This document shows positions 1 through 6,011 of a stretch of DNA of 7,533 nucleotides, piece by piece. Location of the stretch: positions 1-7,533 of the forward strand of contig CAAEHZ010000549.1 of assembly GCA_900755865.1 (NCBI GenBank). Direction: 5' to 3'. This DNA is from Lachnospiraceae bacterium (GTDB lineage: Bacteria > Bacillota > Clostridia > Lachnospirales > Lachnospiraceae). The translations under genes were made by a program, and so were the position numbers. Numbering within the stretch: position 1 is the first letter of the stretch; each line of letters starts with the position of its first letter. A model generated the notes under the pieces. It did no database searches. It saw nothing but the letters and a program-made list of their open reading frames with translations, and was not told the DNA's origin.

Positions 1-54
1 GAGTAGAATAGAATAACACGGGCGGTCAGGTAAAGACCAGAAATGGGGGCAGAT
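1..54 (+). other. Short leader upstream of murE
   Basis: All three forward frames meet a stop within the first 16 bases (TAG at 4-6, TAG at 9-11, TAA at 14-16). The end of an upstream gene could therefore lie here, but no coding sequence can be recognised from so little. The motif TAGAAT occurs twice in overlap (4-9 and 9-14) and resembles a sigma-A -10 box, but any matching -35 box would lie outside the window, so a murE promoter cannot be judged. Confidence 0.3.
45..49 (+). promoter_or_regulatory. Ribosome binding site deciding the murE start
   Basis: A GGGGG run lies 5 bases before the ATG at 55. The in-frame ATG at 43, four codons earlier, has only a weak AGG 12 bases upstream. The spacing therefore favours ATG 55, which also gives a typical MurE beginning (MKLSGLL). 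Confidence 0.5.
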
Positions 55-1527
55 ATGAAGTTATCCGGATTATTGGAAAAATTGAAATATGAATGTTTGC
101 AGGGAAGCGTACAGACGGAGGTAAAGAGTCTGGTATATGATTCCAGAAAAATAGAGAAGGATTGTCTTTTTGTCTGTATTATCGGGGCAAATTTTGATGG
201 ACATACCTTTGCACAGGAGGCATCGGATAAAGGAGCCTCTGTACTTGTTGTGTCGGAGGAGCTGGAAAATCTGCCGGAGGGCGTGACGGTTATCCGGGTG
301 GAGGATACCAGATATGCGCTGGCATTTCTTTCCGCGGCATGGTTCGGACATCCGGCGGAAAAGCTAAAGACCATAGGAATTACGGGAACTAAGGGAAAGA
401 CAACCACCACATATCTTGTAAAATCCATTCTGGAGCATGCGGGCTTTCAGGTGGGACTTGTGGGAACCATAGAAACCATTATCGGAGAAAAGCATATCCC
501 GGCAACCAATACCACACCGGAATCCTATTGTTTACAGGAATCCTTTGCGGAAATGGTGCAGGCGGGGCTGGATACCGTTGTCATGGAGGTTTCCTCTCAG
601 GCGCTGATGCAGCACCGGACGGAGGGCTTTCTATTTGATTACGGTATTTTCACCAATCTGGAGCCGGACCATATCGGGCCAAACGAGCATAAAAGCTTTG
701 AAGAATATACTGCCTGCAAGGGAATGTTGTTCAGGCAGTGCAGAATCGGTATTGTAAACGGGGATGATGCCCATGTGGAAAAGGTGCTGGAAGGGCATAC
801 CTGTCAGGTGGAAACCTATGGCATGGGAGAGGGCTGTATGCTCCGTGCTGAAAATCTGGAGCTGGTGCATAAGCCGGGAGCATTGGGAATTGATTTCCAT
901 GTGTCCGGTCTGATGGACTTTGATGTGGAAGCACCGATGCCCGGAAGGTTCAGCGTATACAATGCTCTGTGTGCCATTGCCGTATGCAGGCATTTCAAAG
1001 TACCTGTAACGGATATTCAGGCGGCACTTCCTGCGGCAAAGGTAAAGGGCAGAATCGAGAAGGTGCCGGTTTCCGATAAATTTACCCTGCTGATTGATTA
1101 TGCCCATAATGCCATGGCATTGGAGAGCCTTTTGACAACCTTAAGGGAATACCACCCCAGACGCCTTGTCTGTCTGTTTGGCTGTGGCGGAAACCGTTCC
1201 AGACAAAGACGCTTTGAGATGGGAGAGGTCAGCGGCAGACTGGCAGATTTGACAATCATTACTTCCGATAATCCCCGGTTTGAGGAACCCCAGGCAATTA
1301 TCGAGGACATTAAGACGGGCTTTGCAAAGACAAAGGGCAGCTTTGTGGAAATCTGCGACAGGCGGGAGGCCATTGCCTATGCCATTTCCCATGCAGAGGA
1401 AGGGGATTTGATTGTTCTGGCAGGAAAGGGACATGAGGATTATCAGGAAATCAAAGGGAAGAAATATCCCATGGATGAGAGAGTTATCATAAAGGAGCTT
1501 CTGGATGGAGGCTTGCAGCATATTTAG
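55..1527 (+). CDS. murE: UDP-MurNAc-tripeptide synthetase, meso-diaminopimelate type (MurE)
   Basis: A cytoplasmic Mur ligase of 490 residues. MurE uses ATP to add the third amino acid to UDP-MurNAc-L-Ala-D-Glu in peptidoglycan precursor synthesis. Three domains are visible: an N-terminal UDP-binding domain (about 1-100), a central ATPase domain with P-loop GTKGKTTT (111-118), and a C-terminal ligand-binding domain starting near 330. DNPR at 405-408 is the family signature for meso-diaminopimelate, whereas lysine-adding enzymes differ there. The likely carbamylated lysine is K222 (TACK), and GKGHE lies at 457-461. Two motifs are unusual: VSSQAL (179-184) where VSSHAL is common, and DHIGPNEH (205-212) where DHLDYHG is usual, about two residues longer. 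It may belong to a divergent clostridial MurE branch or be a second MurE copy. It ends in TAG inside the ribosome binding site of priA, so the two are probably cotranscribed. An ATG at 43 is an alternative start. Confidence 0.93.
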   Translation: MKLSGLLEKLKYECLQGSVQTEVKSLVYDSRKIEKDCLFVCIIGANFDGHTFAQEASDKGASVLVVSEELENLPEGVTVIRVEDTRYALAFLSAAWFGHPAEKLKTIGITGTKGKTTTTYLVKSILEHAGFQVGLVGTIETIIGEKHIPATNTTPESYCLQESFAEMVQAGLDTVVMEVSSQALMQHRTEGFLFDYGIFTNLEPDHIGPNEHKSFEEYTACKGMLFRQCRIGIVNGDDAHVEKVLEGHTCQVETYGMGEGCMLRAENLELVHKPGALGIDFHVSGLMDFDVEAPMPGRFSVYNALCAIAVCRHFKVPVTDIQAALPAAKVKGRIEKVPVSDKFTLLIDYAHNAMALESLLTTLREYHPRRLVCLFGCGGNRSRQRRFEMGEVSGRLADLTIITSDNPRFEEPQAIIEDIKTGFAKTKGSFVEICDRREAIAYAISHAEEGDLIVLAGKGHEDYQEIKGKKYPMDERVIIKELLDGGLQHI

Positions 1528-1531
1528 GAGG
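1526..1531 (+). promoter_or_regulatory. Ribosome binding site for priA, overlapping the murE stop
   Basis: A perfect AGGAGG begins on the second base of the murE TAG stop and lies 5 bases before the TTG at 1537. Its strength and spacing support the non-ATG start. A ribosome terminating on murE would cover this site, which suggests coupled translation. Confidence 0.75.
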
Positions 1532-1536
1532 AAGCA

Positions 1537-3777
1537 TTGGAAGCACTTTACGCAGATATCATTGTGGATATCTCACATGAAAAACTGGATAAAACCTTTC
1601 AATATAAAATCCCCGACAGGCTGGCGGAAAAGCTGGAAACGGGGATGTGTGTGAATGTTCCCTTCGGAAACGGAAATAAACTGGTAAAGGGATATGTGGT
1701 TGAAATCGGAACTGTCTGTAAGTTTGAACCGGAGAGGATGAAGGAGATACAGGGCATCGTACCGGGAGGCGTCAGCATTGAGGACAAAATGATTGCACTG
1801 GCGGGCTGGATTCGCAAAAACTACGGTTCCACCATGATTCAGGCATTGAAAACCGTTCTCCCCGCAAAGCAGACCGTCAGGGGGCTGGAACACAGAAAAA
1901 TCATCCGGAATATGGAGCGGGAGGAGCTGATTTCCCTTCTGGGGGAATGTAAAAGAAAGAAGCAGGTGGCAAAGGAAAGACTTTTGCAGGCGCTTCTGGA
2001 ACAGGCGGAAATCCCCTATGAATGGGTGACAGGAAAGCTTGGTATTTCGGCATCTACCATGCGCAGTCTGGAGGCGGCGGGAGCGCTCAGAATCGAGAGC
2101 AGGACCGGCTACCGGAATCCGGTACAGGCGGGAGTACGGGAGCGGGAAAAGCAGGAGCTTAAGGTAGAACTGAGCAAAGAGCAGGAAAGAATTATAACAG
2201 AGGTGATGGAGGATTTTCAGGCAGGTAATCCGGGCACCTATCTGATTCACGGCATTACCGGAAGCGGTAAGACAGAGGTTTATATGCAGTTGATTGAGAG
2301 AATGGTTGCACTGGGAAGACAGGCGATTGTTCTGATTCCGGAAATAGCACTGACCTATCAGACACTGCTTCGGTTTTACAGACGATTTGGGGACAGGGTG
2401 AGCGTTTTGAATTCCAGTCTTTCCAAGGGGGAGAAATACGACCAGTGCGAGCGGGCAAAGCGGGGAGAGATAGATGTGATTATCGGTCCCCGGTCAGCCC
2501 TGTTTACACCCTTTCCCCGTCTTGGAATGATTGTGATAGATGAGGAGCATGAGAGCAGCTATAAGAGCGAGGCTTCCCCAAAGTACCATGCAAGGGAAAC
2601 CGCTATGGAAATTGCCAGATTACAGGGGGCAAGTGTGGTGCTGGGGTCGGCAACCCCCTCTTTAGAGGCTTATTACAGGGCAGACAAAGGGGAGTACAGG
2701 CTCTTTACCTTAAAGGAGAGGCTTACCGGAGGCAGCCTGCCGACAGTTTACACGGTGGATTTGCGGCAGGAGCTGAAGGAGGGAAATCGCTCTATTTTCA
2801 GCAGAAAATTGCAGGAACTGCTGGCAGACAGACTGCAGAAAAAGGAGCAGAGTATTCTGTTTCTGAACCGGCGTGGGTATGCGGGATTTATTTCCTGCCG
2901 TTCCTGTGGACAGGTAATGAAATGTCCCCACTGTGATGTTTCCCTTTCGGAGCATAAGGGCGGAAAGCTCATATGCCATTACTGCGGTTATCAGGAGCCA
3001 AAGCCGAAGGTTTGTCCGAAATGCGGTTCCCGCTATATCAGCGGTTTCCGGGCAGGCACCCAGCAGATAGAGGAAAAGCTGAAGGAAATGTTTCCGGAGG
3101 TAAGAACTTTGCGGATGGATGCGGATACCACAAGGACAAAGGAAAGCTATGAACAGATTTTAGCTGCCTTTGCGGATGGAGAGGCGGATGTACTGATTGG
3201 AACACAGATGATTGTAAAGGGGCATGATTTTCCGAAGGTAACTCTTGTGGGAGTACTGGCGGCGGACCTTTCCTTAAGTGTGGGAGATTACCGGGCGGGA
3301 GAGCGAACCTTTCAGTTATTGACCCAGGCGGTGGGAAGAGCCGGACGGGGAACGCTTCCGGGAGAAGCTGTGATTCAGACCTACCAGCCGGAGCATTATG
3401 CGGTGGTATATGCGGCAAAGCAGGATTATGAGGGCTTTTATCAGGAGGAAATTTTATACCGGGAAATGATGGGATACCCTCCTGTGGCACATATGCTGGC
3501 GGTGCAGATTTATTCCAAGTCCGAGGAAAGAGGAAGCCGCACGGCGGAATATCTTGCAAAAACTGCGTCAGGCAGAATGGCAGAAGGCTGTCGGATGATT
3601 GGTCCGGCTCCGGCGGGGATTGCCCGCATCAATGATGTTTTTCGATTTGTGTTCTATATAAAAGGGGAAAAGTATGATAAACTGGTAGAGGTTAAGGATG
3701 CTCTGGAGGCGGTTTTACAGGAGAAGGGAATCCCTGAAATCGTACAGTTTGATTTTGACCCGATGAATACGTTATAA
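1537..3777 (+). CDS. priA: Primosomal protein N', replication restart DNA helicase (PriA)
   Basis: A 746-residue superfamily 2 helicase, full length for the family. PriA binds stalled or collapsed replication forks and directs reloading of the replicative helicase. The N-terminal part (about 1-105) matches the 3'-DNA-end-binding domain, with the family-like VPFGNGNKLVKGYV (41-54). A linking winged-helix region follows. The helicase core shows Walker A GITGSGKT (239-246), Walker B DEEH (335-338), SAT (371-373) and motif VI QAVGRAGR (597-604). A zinc-binding insertion carries eight cysteines in CxxC pairs (454/457, 463/466, 480/483, 493/496), all present. The start is TTG, chosen for the AGGAGG 5 bases upstream and the correct N-terminus. 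The gene follows murE by 9 bases, and def follows after 41 bases. priA-def-fmt is a common Firmicutes order. No defects are seen. Confidence 0.97.
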   Translation: MEALYADIIVDISHEKLDKTFQYKIPDRLAEKLETGMCVNVPFGNGNKLVKGYVVEIGTVCKFEPERMKEIQGIVPGGVSIEDKMIALAGWIRKNYGSTMIQALKTVLPAKQTVRGLEHRKIIRNMEREELISLLGECKRKKQVAKERLLQALLEQAEIPYEWVTGKLGISASTMRSLEAAGALRIESRTGYRNPVQAGVREREKQELKVELSKEQERIITEVMEDFQAGNPGTYLIHGITGSGKTEVYMQLIERMVALGRQAIVLIPEIALTYQTLLRFYRRFGDRVSVLNSSLSKGEKYDQCERAKRGEIDVIIGPRSALFTPFPRLGMIVIDEEHESSYKSEASPKYHARETAMEIARLQGASVVLGSATPSLEAYYRADKGEYRLFTLKERLTGGSLPTVYTVDLRQELKEGNRSIFSRKLQELLADRLQKKEQSILFLNRRGYAGFISCRSCGQVMKCPHCDVSLSEHKGGKLICHYCGYQEPKPKVCPKCGSRYISGFRAGTQQIEEKLKEMFPEVRTLRMDADTTRTKESYEQILAAFADGEADVLIGTQMIVKGHDFPKVTLVGVLAADLSLSVGDYRAGERTFQLLTQAVGRAGRGTLPGEAVIQTYQPEHYAVVYAAKQDYEGFYQEEILYREMMGYPPVAHMLAVQIYSKSEERGSRTAEYLAKTASGRMAEGCRMIGPAPAGIARINDVFRFVFYIKGEKYDKLVEVKDALEAVLQEKGIPEIVQFDFDPMNTL

Positions 3778-3778
3778 T
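3749..3778 (+). promoter_or_regulatory. Candidate sigma-A promoter before def, over the priA stop
   Basis: A perfect -10 hexamer TATAAT (3773-3778) contains the priA stop codon TAA (3775-3777). A partial -35 TTGATT (3749-3754, four of six matches) lies 18 bases upstream. A nearer TTGACC (3755-3760) matches better, but its spacer is only 12 bases. Transcription would begin near 3785 and give def a leader of roughly 33 bases. This could allow def-fmt and downstream genes to be expressed apart from murE-priA. The call rests on sequence match only. Confidence 0.4.
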
Positions 3779-3806
3779 TAGGAAGAAATACCTGTAAGGC
3801 GGAAAT

Positions 3807-3816
3807 GGAGAGAGGA
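3807..3816 (+). promoter_or_regulatory. Ribosome binding site for def
   Basis: The purine run GGAGAGAGGA precedes the ATG at 3819. Its GGAG (3807-3810) lies 8 bases from the start codon, a normal distance; the second AGAGGA is closer than usual. The site supports ATG 3819 as the start. Confidence 0.6.
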
Positions 3817-3818
3817 AA

Positions 3819-4304
3819 ATGGCAATCAGAAATATTCGTGAAATTGGTGAGGATGTATTGACAAAGAAGTGCAGGGAAGTAAAGGAAATGACTCCCAGAG
3901 TTAAGGAATTGATTGAGGACATGCTGGAAACAATGTATGAGGCAAACGGTGTTGGACTGGCAGCCCCCCAGGTGGGCGTTTTAAAGAGAATTGTTGTGAT
4001 TGATACCACCGGGGATGAGCCGCATATCCTGATTAATCCGAGAATTGTGGAGACCAGCGGAGAACAGACCGGACAGGAGGGGTGCTTAAGTGTGCCCGGA
4101 AAATTCGGCATTGTCACAAGACCCAACTATGTCAGGGTGGTGGCGCTGGATGTCAATATGAAGGAATTTGAACTGGAGGGAACGGAGCTTCTTGCCCGTG
4201 CTATCTGTCATGAGCTGGACCATCTGGACGGGCATCTTTATGTGGAGAAGGCAGAGGGACCCTTACAGGATGTGAACTATGACGAGGAAGAAGAGGTTGA
4301 CTAA
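3819..4304 (+). CDS. def: Peptide deformylase (Def)
   Basis: A 161-residue metalloenzyme that removes the formyl group from the N-terminal methionine of nascent proteins at the ribosome exit. All three family motifs are intact: GVGLAAPQ (44-51), EGCLS (87-91) with metal ligand C89, and HELDH (131-135) with metal ligands H131 and H135 and catalytic E132. The short length and lack of an insertion between motifs 1 and 2 point to the type I form rather than the longer type II form of many Gram-positives. The protein ends in an acidic tail, DEEEEVD (155-161), whose purine-rich codons also contain the ribosome binding site of fmt. The TAA stop is followed at once by the fmt ATG, so the two are almost certainly cotranslated. 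The pairing is functionally coherent, since Fmt adds the group that Def removes. Confidence 0.97.
   Translation: MAIRNIREIGEDVLTKKCREVKEMTPRVKELIEDMLETMYEANGVGLAAPQVGVLKRIVVIDTTGDEPHILINPRIVETSGEQTGQEGCLSVPGKFGIVTRPNYVRVVALDVNMKEFELEGTELLARAICHELDHLDGHLYVEKAEGPLQDVNYDEEEEVD
4292..4296 (+). promoter_or_regulatory. Ribosome binding site for fmt inside the def coding sequence
   Basis: AGAGG lies within the codons for the acidic Def C-terminus, 8 bases before the fmt ATG at 4305. No other site is available because the two genes abut without a spacer. Confidence 0.65.
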
Positions 4305-5243
4305 ATGAAGATTGTATTTATGGGAACCCCTGATTTCGCAGCAGGGGCGCTGAAAAGCCTGATAGAGGCGGGACATGAGATTACGGCAGTTGTGACGCAG
4401 CCGGACAAGGCGAAGGGAAGAAGTCAGAAGCTTCTGCCTCCTCCGGTGAAGGTGGTGGCGCTGGAGCATGGGATTCCCGTTCTGCAGCCGGTGAGAATTA
4501 AAAGACCGGAGGAAGTGGAAAAATTAAAGCAGTATCCTGCGGACATTTATGTGGTGGCGGCATTCGGACAGATTCTTTCCCAGGAAATACTGGATATTCC
4601 TGAGTTTGGCTGTCTGAATATCCATGCTTCCCTGCTGCCGAAATACAGAGGGGCATCTCCTATCCAGCATGTGATTATAGACGGAGAAGAAAAAACGGGA
4701 ATTACCATTATGCAGATGGATGCAGGACTGGATACGGGAGATATGCTGTACCAGAAGGAAATTGTCATATCCCCGAAGGATACCTACGCTTCCCTGCATG
4801 ATAAGCTGATGGTTCTGGGAGGAGAGGCGATAGTGGAAGCATTGCCTCTTTTAGAGCAGGGAAAGCTGGTACCCAGGAAACAGGAGGATGCTTTAAGCTG
4901 TTACGCCCATCTGATTGATAAGACCATGGGAGAACTGGATTTTACGAAGTCGGCAGAAATTCTGGACAGGCTGATTCGGGGACTGAATCCCTGGCCCAGC
5001 GCCTATACCACCTATCACGGCAAGCAGTTGAAGGTATGGGAGGCAGAGCCGGTGAAGAGTCCGAAGGCGGGAAAGCCCGGGGAAATTCTGGCAGTGGAAA
5101 AGGATGCGGTTCTTGTGGCTGCGGGAAGCGGGGCACTTCGGATTACCAGCCTGCAGCTTTCGGGGAAAAAGAGAATGTCCGCCCATGACTTTTTGCTGGG
5201 TGTGAGGATGACACCAGGAGAAATCCTGGGATGTGAAGAATAG
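4305..5243 (+). CDS. fmt: Methionyl-tRNA formyltransferase (Fmt)
   Basis: A 312-residue cytoplasmic enzyme, full length for the family. It transfers a formyl group from 10-formyltetrahydrofolate to the methionine on initiator tRNA. The N-terminal Rossmann-type formyltransferase domain (about 1-190) starts MKIVFMGTPDFA. It carries the tRNA-contact loop KAKGRSQKLLPPPVK (35-49), the folate-site segment NIHASLLPKYRGASPI (105-120) and GLDTGD (141-146). The catalytic triad corresponds to N105, H107 and D143, with the same spacing as N108, H110 and D146 of the E. coli enzyme. The C-terminal OB-fold domain (about 208-312) includes LIRGLNPWPSAYT (223-235), typical of Fmt. The ATG directly follows the def stop. 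The last codons contain a perfect small hairpin (5214-5229). The metallopeptidase gene begins 14 bases after the TAG stop. Confidence 0.97.
   Translation: MKIVFMGTPDFAAGALKSLIEAGHEITAVVTQPDKAKGRSQKLLPPPVKVVALEHGIPVLQPVRIKRPEEVEKLKQYPADIYVVAAFGQILSQEILDIPEFGCLNIHASLLPKYRGASPIQHVIIDGEEKTGITIMQMDAGLDTGDMLYQKEIVISPKDTYASLHDKLMVLGGEAIVEALPLLEQGKLVPRKQEDALSCYAHLIDKTMGELDFTKSAEILDRLIRGLNPWPSAYTTYHGKQLKVWEAEPVKSPKAGKPGEILAVEKDAVLVAAGSGALRITSLQLSGKKRMSAHDFLLGVRMTPGEILGCEE
5214..5229 (+). other. Small hairpin with a GAAA tetraloop at the 3' end of fmt
   Basis: CCAGGA (5214-5219) and TCCTGG (5224-5229) are perfect inverse complements separated by GAAA, a stable GNRA-type loop in RNA. It encodes the Fmt residues PGEIL and lies 14 bases before the ribosome binding site of the next gene. 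There is no following U-tract, so it is not an intrinsic terminator. It may be incidental to the codons or may affect mRNA stability. Confidence 0.35.
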
Positions 5244-5249
5244 AGGAGG
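5244..5249 (+). promoter_or_regulatory. Ribosome binding site for the metallopeptidase gene
   Basis: A perfect AGGAGG follows directly after the fmt TAG stop and lies 8 bases before the ATG at 5258. It is among the strongest sites in the window. Confidence 0.75.
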
Positions 5250-5257
5250 AGCTTCGT

Positions 5258-5959
5258 ATGCCTTATTTTTATTATGATGCAACTTATTTTCTGGTAATTC
5301 TGGGTATGCTGATTTGCCTGATTGCCAGCGCCCGTGTAAAGAGTGTGATGAAGCGCTACAGCGATGTCAGAAATATGGCAGGGCTGACGGGAGCAGAGGC
5401 GGCAAGGAGGATTTTGAATCAGGAAGGACTGTATCAGGTTCAGATTGAATGTCTTTCCGCTTCTGAGGGGGATCATTATGACCCCAGAACAAATACCGTG
5501 CGTCTTTCCTATGACAATTATCATGGTGCCAGTGTGACGGCGGTGGGAGTAGCGGCACATGAGTGCGGACATGCAATCCAGCATGCCACAGAGTATGCTC
5601 CCTTAAAATTCCGTACAGCCCTTGTGCCCGTTGTCAATATCGGCAGCCAGCTTGGTATGCCCCTGATTTTTCTGGGGATTCTGTTAAGCTGGAACACGGT
5701 ACTGATTCAGATTGGTATCTGGGCATTTTCCCTGTCCTTACTGTTCCAGATTGCAACCCTTCCCGTGGAGTTTAATGCCTCCTCCAGAGCGATTGTGAAG
5801 GTGGAAGAGTACGGTCTGTTAAGCCATGAGGAAAACCAGGGCTGCAAGAAGGTGCTGGGGGCTGCGGCAATGACCTATGTGGCTGCAACGGCATCTGCGG
5901 CATTGCAGCTTTTAAGGCTGATATTATTGTTTGGCGGAAACCGCAGAAGAAGAGATTAA
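5258..5959 (+). CDS. yugP: Membrane zinc metallopeptidase, YugP family
   Basis: A 233-residue membrane protein of the YugP-like neutral zinc metallopeptidase family; its substrate is not known. The zinc-site motif is HECGH (101-105) within GVAAHECGHAIQHA, with E102 as the expected catalytic base. Other family landmarks are AGLTGAEAARRIL (41-53), DHYDPRTNTVRLS (72-84) and LPVEFNASSRA (168-178), whose E171 could be the third zinc ligand (inference). One hydrophobic segment lies near the N-terminus (about 8-26) and further ones at about 120-145, 148-168 and 200-225. The C-terminus, NRRRRD, is strongly basic and would sit in the cytoplasm by the positive-inside rule. No cleavable signal peptide is evident. 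The gene sits 14 bases after fmt and 52 bases before rsmB, in the middle of a translation and ribosome-modification cluster. Such placement, as I recall, is common in Clostridia but not in Bacillus. The family call is firm; the biological role is open. Confidence 0.92.
   Translation: MPYFYYDATYFLVILGMLICLIASARVKSVMKRYSDVRNMAGLTGAEAARRILNQEGLYQVQIECLSASEGDHYDPRTNTVRLSYDNYHGASVTAVGVAAHECGHAIQHATEYAPLKFRTALVPVVNIGSQLGMPLIFLGILLSWNTVLIQIGIWAFSLSLLFQIATLPVEFNASSRAIVKVEEYGLLSHEENQGCKKVLGAAAMTYVAATASAALQLLRLILLFGGNRRRRD
5919..5927 (+). promoter_or_regulatory. Possible extended -10 promoter element before rsmB
   Basis: TGATATTAT fits an extended -10 element (TGn followed by TATTAT, one mismatch to TATAAT). 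No good -35 lies at the usual distance. It falls in codons for a hydrophobic, AT-richer membrane segment, where such matches arise by chance, so the call is weak. Confidence 0.15.
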
Positions 5960-5969
5960 GAGTTTGCGT

Positions 5970-5990
5970 CTGCGCGAAGGGCATGCGCAG
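5970..5990 (+). other. Hairpin in the yugP-rsmB gap
   Basis: CTGCGC (5970-5975) and GCGCAG (5985-5990) form a perfect 6-bp stem around a 9-base loop, extendable by a T-G pair at 5969/5991. It lies in the only intergenic gap longer than 45 bases in the window. No U-tract follows, so it is not an intrinsic terminator. It does not cover the rsmB ribosome binding site. An mRNA processing or stability role is possible but unproven. Confidence 0.4.
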
Positions 5991-6001
5991 GAATGGAGAT
6001 T

Positions 6002-6005
6002 AGGA
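6002..6005 (+). promoter_or_regulatory. Ribosome binding site deciding the rsmB start
   Basis: AGGA lies 6 bases before the ATG at 6012. The open frame extends upstream to a TTG at 5931 inside yugP, but that start has no good ribosome binding site and would add 27 residues not typical of RsmB. Confidence 0.55.
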
Positions 6006-6011
6006 TTAGAA

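Noticed and set aside
24..38. Short inverted repeat GGTC/GACC upstream of murE
   Set aside because: A 4-bp stem with a 7-base loop is too weak to call a structure.
43..54. Four-codon N-terminal extension of murE from ATG 43
   Set aside because: Only a weak AGG at a long distance supports it, whereas GGGGG lies 5 bases before ATG 55. The difference is small and not certain.
1573..2250. Long open frame of 225 codons on the - strand within priA
   Set aside because: It is a shadow of the priA reading frame: no recognisable domain, low-complexity translated sequence, and the + strand frame has every PriA motif.
2255..2270. Inverted repeat TTACCG-GAAG-CGGTAA in priA
   Set aside because: It falls exactly on the codons of the Walker A loop (ITGSGK), so the symmetry is readily explained by protein-level constraint and chance.
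3038..3559. 173-codon open frame on the - strand in the second half of priA
   Set aside because: It is rich in Pro and Ser, as expected from the antisense of Gly/Glu-rich coding sequence. It has no family resemblance and lies fully inside priA.
3755..3778. TTGACC paired with TATAAT as a promoter
   Set aside because: The spacer is 12 bases, too short for a sigma-A promoter. The TTGATT at 3749 with an 18-base spacer is the better pairing.
5563..5775. 70-codon + strand open frame inside yugP
   Set aside because: It is out of frame with a clearly recognised protein, has no ribosome binding site of note and no domain.
5931..6011. Upstream in-frame extension of rsmB from a TTG inside yugP
   Set aside because: There is no good ribosome binding site before the TTG, the extra 27 residues are not typical of RsmB, and ATG 6012 has AGGA at good spacing and a typical N-terminus.
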